Assembly: GCF_016755875.1 (NCBI RefSeq)
Contig: NZ_BNED01000005.1
Coordinates: 434,001-498,000, forward strand
Length of the DNA: 64,000 bases
Direction of reading: 5' to 3'
Origin: Streptomyces spororaveus
Lineage (GTDB): Bacteria > Actinomycetota > Actinomycetes > Streptomycetales > Streptomycetaceae
A program made the position numbers and the translations under genes. Each line of letters opens with the position of its first letter. Position 1 is the stretch's first letter. A model generated the notes under the pieces. It was given only the letters and a program-made list of their open reading frames with translations, had not been told where the DNA came from and ran no database searches. Below are positions 60,275-64,000 of this stretch, in pieces.

Positions 60275-61687
60275 TTAGTCCCGCCTGCGGGCGATCTGCA
60301 CGTTCTCCAGCACTCCGAGCGCGTCGGGCACCAGGATGGCGGCGGAGAAGTAGGTGGTGACCAGGTAGGAGATGATCGCCTGCTCGCTGATCCCCATGAA
60401 GCGGACGGACAGACCCGGCTCGTACTCCTCCGGCAGGCCGGTCTGACGCAGACCGATGACGCCCTGGTTGTCCTCGCCCGTTCGCATGACGAGCACCGAG
60501 CTGGTGTTCTCCTTGCTGATCGGGATCTTGTTGCAGGGCAGGATCGGGACCCCGCGCCAGGCCGGGACCTGCTGCCCGCCGACGTCGACGTGGTCCGGGT
60601 AGAGCCCGCGGGAGTTGAACTCGCGCCCGATCGCGGCGATCGTCCGGGGGTGGGCGAGGAAGAACTTGGAGCCGCGGCGGCGGCAGAGCAGCTCGTCGAG
60701 GTCGTCCGGGGTCGGCGGGCCGGAGTGGGTCTGGATCCGCTGCTTGAAGGCGGCGTTGTGGAGCAGACCGAAGTCCCGGTTGTTGATGAGCTCGTGCTCC
60801 TGGCGCTCGCGCAGCGCCTCGATGGTGAGCCTGAGCTGTTCCTCGGTCTGGTTGTGCGGCCCGTTGTAGAGGTCGGCGACCCTGGTGTGGATCCGCAGGA
60901 CGGTCTGCGCGATGGAGAGTTCGTACTCGCGGGGCTTGAGTTCGTAGTCGACGAACGCGCCGGGCAGGTCCGCCTCACCGGTGTGGCCGGCGGACATCGC
61001 GATCTCGGCCTCACCGTGCCGGTTCTGGCGCTGCTGCGGGAGCGAGCTGAACCGGTTGATGTGGTCCTGGAGTTGCGGTGCCGCGGAGAGCACGGAGGCG
61101 AAGTCGCCGCGGGAGAGGGTGAGCAGGATGCCGGGGGTCTCGGCGGTGGCCGTGTAGTCCCAGGTGGCGTCGGCGTCCAGCAGGGCGTTCTCGCCGAACC
61201 GGTCGCCGTCGGCGAGTACGGCGACGGCGACGTCGTCGCCGTACTTGCCGACGGAGGTCTGGCTGATCCGGCCGTGGGCGATCAGGTGGATCTGGTCGGC
61301 GGGGGCACCGCGCTCGACGATCACCTCACCGGCCCGGAAGTCGCGCTGGACGCACCGGCCGGCGATCGCGGTCAGGACCTCGTCGTCGTCGAAGCCGCGC
61401 AGCAGGGCGAGTTCACCGAGCTCGCGCGGGATCACCCGGACGTTCGCGCCGTCCTGGACGAACTCGATCGTGCCGTCGCCCACGGTGTACGTCAGCCGGC
61501 GGTTGACCCGGTAGGTACCGCCCTTGGTCTCCACCCAGGGGAGCATCCGCAGCAGCCAGCGGGAGGTGATCTCCTGCATCTGCGGGGCGGACTTGGTCGT
61601 GCTGGCAAGGTTGCGGGCAGCCGCCGTGCTCAGGCTGGACTGCCGCGGCGGCTCCAGCTGCGCTTCCGGGCTGGTGTCAACGGTCAT
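60275..61687 (-). CDS. EshA-type family 2B encapsulin shell protein with cyclic-nucleotide-binding domain
   Basis: A 470-residue protein. A central cyclic-nucleotide-binding domain (about residues 90-210: [56 protein letters not shown]) is inserted within an HK97-type capsid fold ([18 protein letters not shown] before it; [53 protein letters not shown] and [15 protein letters not shown] strands after). Family 2B encapsulins form icosahedral shells; Streptomyces versions package 2-methylisoborneol synthase. ATG 61687 is chosen since the seven residues upstream are basic and untypical. First gene of the operon, 107 bases before the cyclase. Confidence 0.92.
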   Translation of the reverse strand: MTVDTSPEAQLEPPRQSSLSTAAARNLASTTKSAPQMQEITSRWLLRMLPWVETKGGTYRVNRRLTYTVGDGTIEFVQDGANVRVIPRELGELALLRGFDDDEVLTAIAGRCVQRDFRAGEVIVERGAPADQIHLIAHGRISQTSVGKYGDDVAVAVLADGDRFGENALLDADATWDYTATAETPGILLTLSRGDFASVLSAAPQLQDHINRFSSLPQQRQNRHGEAEIAMSAGHTGEADLPGAFVDYELKPREYELSIAQTVLRIHTRVADLYNGPHNQTEEQLRLTIEALRERQEHELINNRDFGLLHNAAFKQRIQTHSGPPTPDDLDELLCRRRGSKFFLAHPRTIAAIGREFNSRGLYPDHVDVGGQQVPAWRGVPILPCNKIPISKENTSSVLVMRTGEDNQGVIGLRQTGLPEEYEPGLSVRFMGISEQAIISYLVTTYFSAAILVPDALGVLENVQIARRRD

Positions 61688-62107
61688 CGGGCGAGCTCTC
61701 CTTCGCAAGGGTGGCGACCGGCGCGGACGCGCGCGTCACCGGGGAACGAGGAAAAAGGGGGGCGAATATCCGGGAATCCGTACAGATCCGGGGGAACAGT
61801 AACGGCGGGTACACCCACTTGAGCCTGAAAACCGTTGGCATTACCTCGAAGCGGTGATCTTGCACTTCAGGTGGTTTGCCGGGGTTATGAACGATATTCG
61901 GCCTTACCCACGAACGCGGCCGAAAAGCGGCGCGGTGGTCACCTCGTACGGCGGCCGCCTTCACCTGATAGGGCGCGCCGGGCCCCGGGGGCCTGAGTGG
62001 GGTGTACCACCAGTGCACCCTCGGGGGTGCCGATGCGAGGGGAACCGAATTGATCACGTTTGACGTCTTCGGGGAAACACGACCGGCCAGGAAGAGGAGA
62101 ACCTGAC
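61688..62107. other. 420-base divergent promoter region
   Basis: Lies between the shell-protein operon and the beta-lactamase gene. No credible gene is seen. The part from about 61740 to 61900 is less GC-rich than the neighbours and probably holds the shell-operon promoter; the part next to 62108 includes GGAAGAGGAG as ribosome-binding site. No clear operator was found. Confidence 0.55.
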
Positions 62108-63028
62108 GTGACGACCCCGGACACATCGACGTCCCGACGCGCACTGCTGGCCGCCGGGGCGGGGGTGGCGCTGGCCGCCGCACTGCCCGTGGGTGTGGCC
62201 CGCGCCGCTTCGCCCGGGTACGGCGAGAAGGGCGCCGTGGCGGGGCTTCGCGCGCTGGAGCGCGAGTACGGGGCGCGGCTGGGGGTGTACGCGCGCGACA
62301 CCGCCACCGGCCGGACCGTGGTCCACCGGGCCGACGAGGCCTTCCCCATGTGCTCGCTGTTCAAGACCCTCGCGGCGGGGGCCGTGCTGCGCGACCTCGA
62401 CCACGACGGCACCCGTCTCGCCAAGCGCGTTCACTACACGCTCCAGGACGTCACGGACGCGGGCGGCGGGTCGGTCACCGGGCGGCCCGAGAACATCGCG
62501 GGCGGCCTGACCGTGGCGGAGCTCTGCTCGGCCGCCATCGCCCAGAGCGACAACGCGGCGGGCAACCTGCTGCTGCGCGAGCTCGGCGGCCCCACCGCGA
62601 TCACCCGCTTCTGCCGCTCGCTGGGGGACCGTACGACCCGTCTCGACCGGTGGGAGCCGGACCTGAACTCGGCCGAGCCGTCGCGGGTGACGGACACGAC
62701 CAGCCCCCGCGCGATCGGGCGGACGTACGCCCGGCTCGCGCTCGGCGACGCACTGGACCCCGGGGACCGGGAGCGGCTGAACCGGTGGCTGCTGTCGAAC
62801 ACCACCAGCGGGGACCGTCTGCGGGCCGGGCTGCCGAAGGACTGGGCCGTCGCGGACAAGACGGGCGCCGGTTCGTACGGGACCAACAACAACGTCGGCA
62901 TCGGCTGGCCCCCCGGACGTCCGCCGGTGATCCTGGCCATCCTCTCGACCATGCCGGAACCGACGGCGCCGCGGGACAACACGCTGATCGCCAGAACGGC
63001 GAAGCTGCTGGCGGACGCTCTCGCCTGA
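62108..63028 (+). CDS. Class A beta-lactamase, Tat-exported
   Basis: A 306-residue enzyme with a Tat signal (SRRALLAAGAGVALAAALPV, cleavage after ARA). Active-site motifs: SxxK as MCSLFKTLAAGA, SDN in AAIAQSDNAAGN, the omega-loop glutamate in RWEPDLNSA and KTG in VADKTGAGSYG. It hydrolyses beta-lactams by the Ser acylation mechanism. GTG 62108 follows a good ribosome-binding site. Chromosomal class A enzymes of this kind are common in Streptomyces and their spectrum is not deducible here. Confidence 0.95.
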   Translation: MTTPDTSTSRRALLAAGAGVALAAALPVGVARAASPGYGEKGAVAGLRALEREYGARLGVYARDTATGRTVVHRADEAFPMCSLFKTLAAGAVLRDLDHDGTRLAKRVHYTLQDVTDAGGGSVTGRPENIAGGLTVAELCSAAIAQSDNAAGNLLLRELGGPTAITRFCRSLGDRTTRLDRWEPDLNSAEPSRVTDTTSPRAIGRTYARLALGDALDPGDRERLNRWLLSNTTSGDRLRAGLPKDWAVADKTGAGSYGTNNNVGIGWPPGRPPVILAILSTMPEPTAPRDNTLIARTAKLLADALA

Positions 63029-63088
63029 CGGCGGGCCGGGGCTCCAGGGGCCAGGGCCCGCCGGCGCCCGGTCGGCGCGGGCCCCCGG

Positions 63089-63664
63089 TCACTCCCGGCG
63101 CAGGCGCAGTCCGTCCAGGTTGAGGTCGAGGAGGCGCTCCGCCTGGGCCCGCTGCTCGGGGCCGGCCGAGGTCAGGGCGATACCGGCGAGGGCGGCGAAC
63201 ATGTCGGTCGAGCTGATGTCGGAGCGGATCGCACCCGCGGCCGTACAGGCCTCCATGAGGGAGGTGAGGGCGTCCTGGATCATCCTGCGGCTGTCGGCGT
63301 AGGGATCGCTCCCCGCCGCGAGGACCGCCCGCATCGCGTCGGCCATGCCCATCTTGGCGGTGGCGTAGTCGATGAAGCGCCGCGTCCAGGCGCGCAGGGC
63401 CTCGTACGGCGGCATGGCCCCCAGGAGGGCGGGGACGGAGTCGCACAGCCGGGCGACCTCGTTCCGGTAGGCCGCCTCGATCAGGGCTTCCCGGGTGGGG
63501 AAGTTGCGGTAGAGGGTGCCGGTGCCCACACCCGCTTCCCTGGCGATGCGCTCGAAGTGCGCCTCCAGCCCCTGCTCGGTGAACACGCGCACGGCGGCGG
63601 CCAGGATCTTGTCCCGGTTGCGCTGCGCGTCGGCCCTCAGCGGGCGTCCTGCGTCTGCGGCCAT
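63089..63664 (-). CDS. TetR-family regulator
   Basis: A 191-residue regulator. The TetR domain reads RPLRADAQRNRDKILAAAVR, TEQGLEAHFERIAREAGVG, TGTLYRNFPTREALIEAAYR. The rest is helical, with LCDSVPALLGAMPPYEALRA and SRRMIQDALTSLMEACTAAG. Divergent from the SDR gene at the window end, with two 20-bp palindromic sites between, so it likely represses the SDR and itself. Confidence 0.9.
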   Translation of the reverse strand: MAADAGRPLRADAQRNRDKILAAAVRVFTEQGLEAHFERIAREAGVGTGTLYRNFPTREALIEAAYRNEVARLCDSVPALLGAMPPYEALRAWTRRFIDYATAKMGMADAMRAVLAAGSDPYADSRRMIQDALTSLMEACTAAGAIRSDISSTDMFAALAGIALTSAGPEQRAQAERLLDLNLDGLRLRRE

Positions 63665-63692
63665 CAGCGGCTCTCCCTGCTCCCCACTTGCT

Positions 63693-63742
63693 AAGTGGAG
63701 GCGCCTCCACTTACGGTGACTGAAGTGGCGGCGCCTCCACTT
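63693..63742. promoter_or_regulatory. Two 20-bp palindromic TetR-type operators
   Basis: AAGTGGAGGCGCCTCCACTT (63693-63712) is a perfect palindrome. The second copy (63723-63742) differs at one base and begins 30 bases later. A shorter CCACTT-GCT-AAGTGG palindrome overlaps the first. Confidence 0.85.
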
Positions 63743-63799
63743 TCACCTTAGGGCATGCCCTCGGCCTGTCCCCGTTCCTCTCCCGAAGGGATTTCCGCC

Positions 63800-64000
63800 A
63801 TGCCGGGAATCGAAGGCAAGGTCGTGGCCGTCACCGGCGCCGGCAGCGGTATCGGCGAGGCCACCGCCCTCCTGCTCGCCGAGCGGGGCGCCAAGGTGGT
63901 CCTCGGCGCACGCCGCACGGAACGGCTGGAGGCCCTGGCCTCCCGGATCGAGCGGGCCGGCGGCCGAGCCGCCTGGATCCGTACGGACGTCACACGGCGC
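63800..64000 (+). CDS. SDR-family oxidoreductase, 5' part
   Basis: Starts at ATG 63800 and runs off the window after 67 codons. MPGIEGKVVAVTGAGSGIGE is a classical Rossmann loop (TGAGSGIG), then ATALLLAERGAKVVLGARRT and a beta strand WIRTDVT. Divergent from the TetR regulator with the two palindromes, which would control it. Substrate unknown. Confidence 0.85.
   Translation, partial: MPGIEGKVVAVTGAGSGIGEATALLLAERGAKVVLGARRTERLEALASRIERAGGRAAWIRTDVTRR

Overview
The window is 64 kb of a high-GC actinomycete chromosome, almost certainly a Streptomyces. The signs are strong third-position GC bias, GTG starts, four-base ATGA/GTGA gene overlaps, a short chaplin, the 2-methylisoborneol pathway with its EshA-type shell protein, a LAL-type LuxR regulator and many TetR/MarR/XRE regulators. 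No rRNA, tRNA or CRISPR array was seen. One short stretch (about 1.7-3.6 kb) has lower GC and holds a split ATPase and a possible integrase remnant, so it looks foreign and decaying.

Layout: 0-4 kb, VOC fragment, PQQ-repeat lipoprotein, decayed island. 4-12 kb, secreted and surface proteins (GH18 chitinase with CBM2, Tat-exported beta-carbonic anhydrase, chaplin, HD hydrolase, CHRD protein with a class F sortase, DUF7144 membrane protein). 11.5-17.3 kb, small protein, LAL regulator, S1-domain protein and an APH-type kinase. 17.4-23.1 kb, a leftward glyoxylate-shunt operon (aceA, aceB, 3-hydroxyacyl-CoA dehydrogenase) divergent from an ScfR/RamB-type regulator. 23.2-29 kb, a cobalamin riboswitch followed by a five-gene valine/isobutyrate catabolic operon (mmsA, acyl-CoA dehydrogenase, 3-hydroxyisobutyryl-CoA hydrolase, mmsB, enoyl-CoA hydratase). 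29-35 kb, a two-component system bracketed by two identical 23-bp sites, with MmpL, DUF2993 and TetR genes. 35-38 kb, MAB_1171c-type membrane protein, XRE regulator and ImmA/IrrE peptidase with three palindromic sites upstream of the regulator.

37.8-43.2 kb holds the most unusual gene: a single polypeptide with ketosynthase, acyl carrier and PLP-dependent alpha-oxoamine synthase domains and no acyltransferase, in an operon with an NAD-dependent epimerase/reductase and divergent from a cyclase-family protein. This is a compact, possibly undescribed biosynthetic locus predicted to make an alpha-amino ketone. 43.3-50.3 kb has a GAF/PP2C/ATPase stress regulator and a sugar-type ABC importer whose operon is interrupted by a MITE-like element with 23-bp perfect inverted repeats. 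50.3-57.8 kb carries an NPP1-like secreted protein, regulators paired with divergent enzymes, a 32-residue membrane peptide and an ADPS-like flavoprotein. 57.9-61.7 kb is the 2-methylisoborneol operon: shell protein, terpene cyclase, GPP methyltransferase. 62-64 kb has a Tat-type class A beta-lactamase and a TetR/SDR pair with two 20-bp palindromic sites.

A recurring theme is local regulation. Several divergent regulator/enzyme pairs have repeated palindromes in the gap between them, and several genes have a -10-like hexamer exactly six bases before the start codon, suggesting leaderless transcripts.
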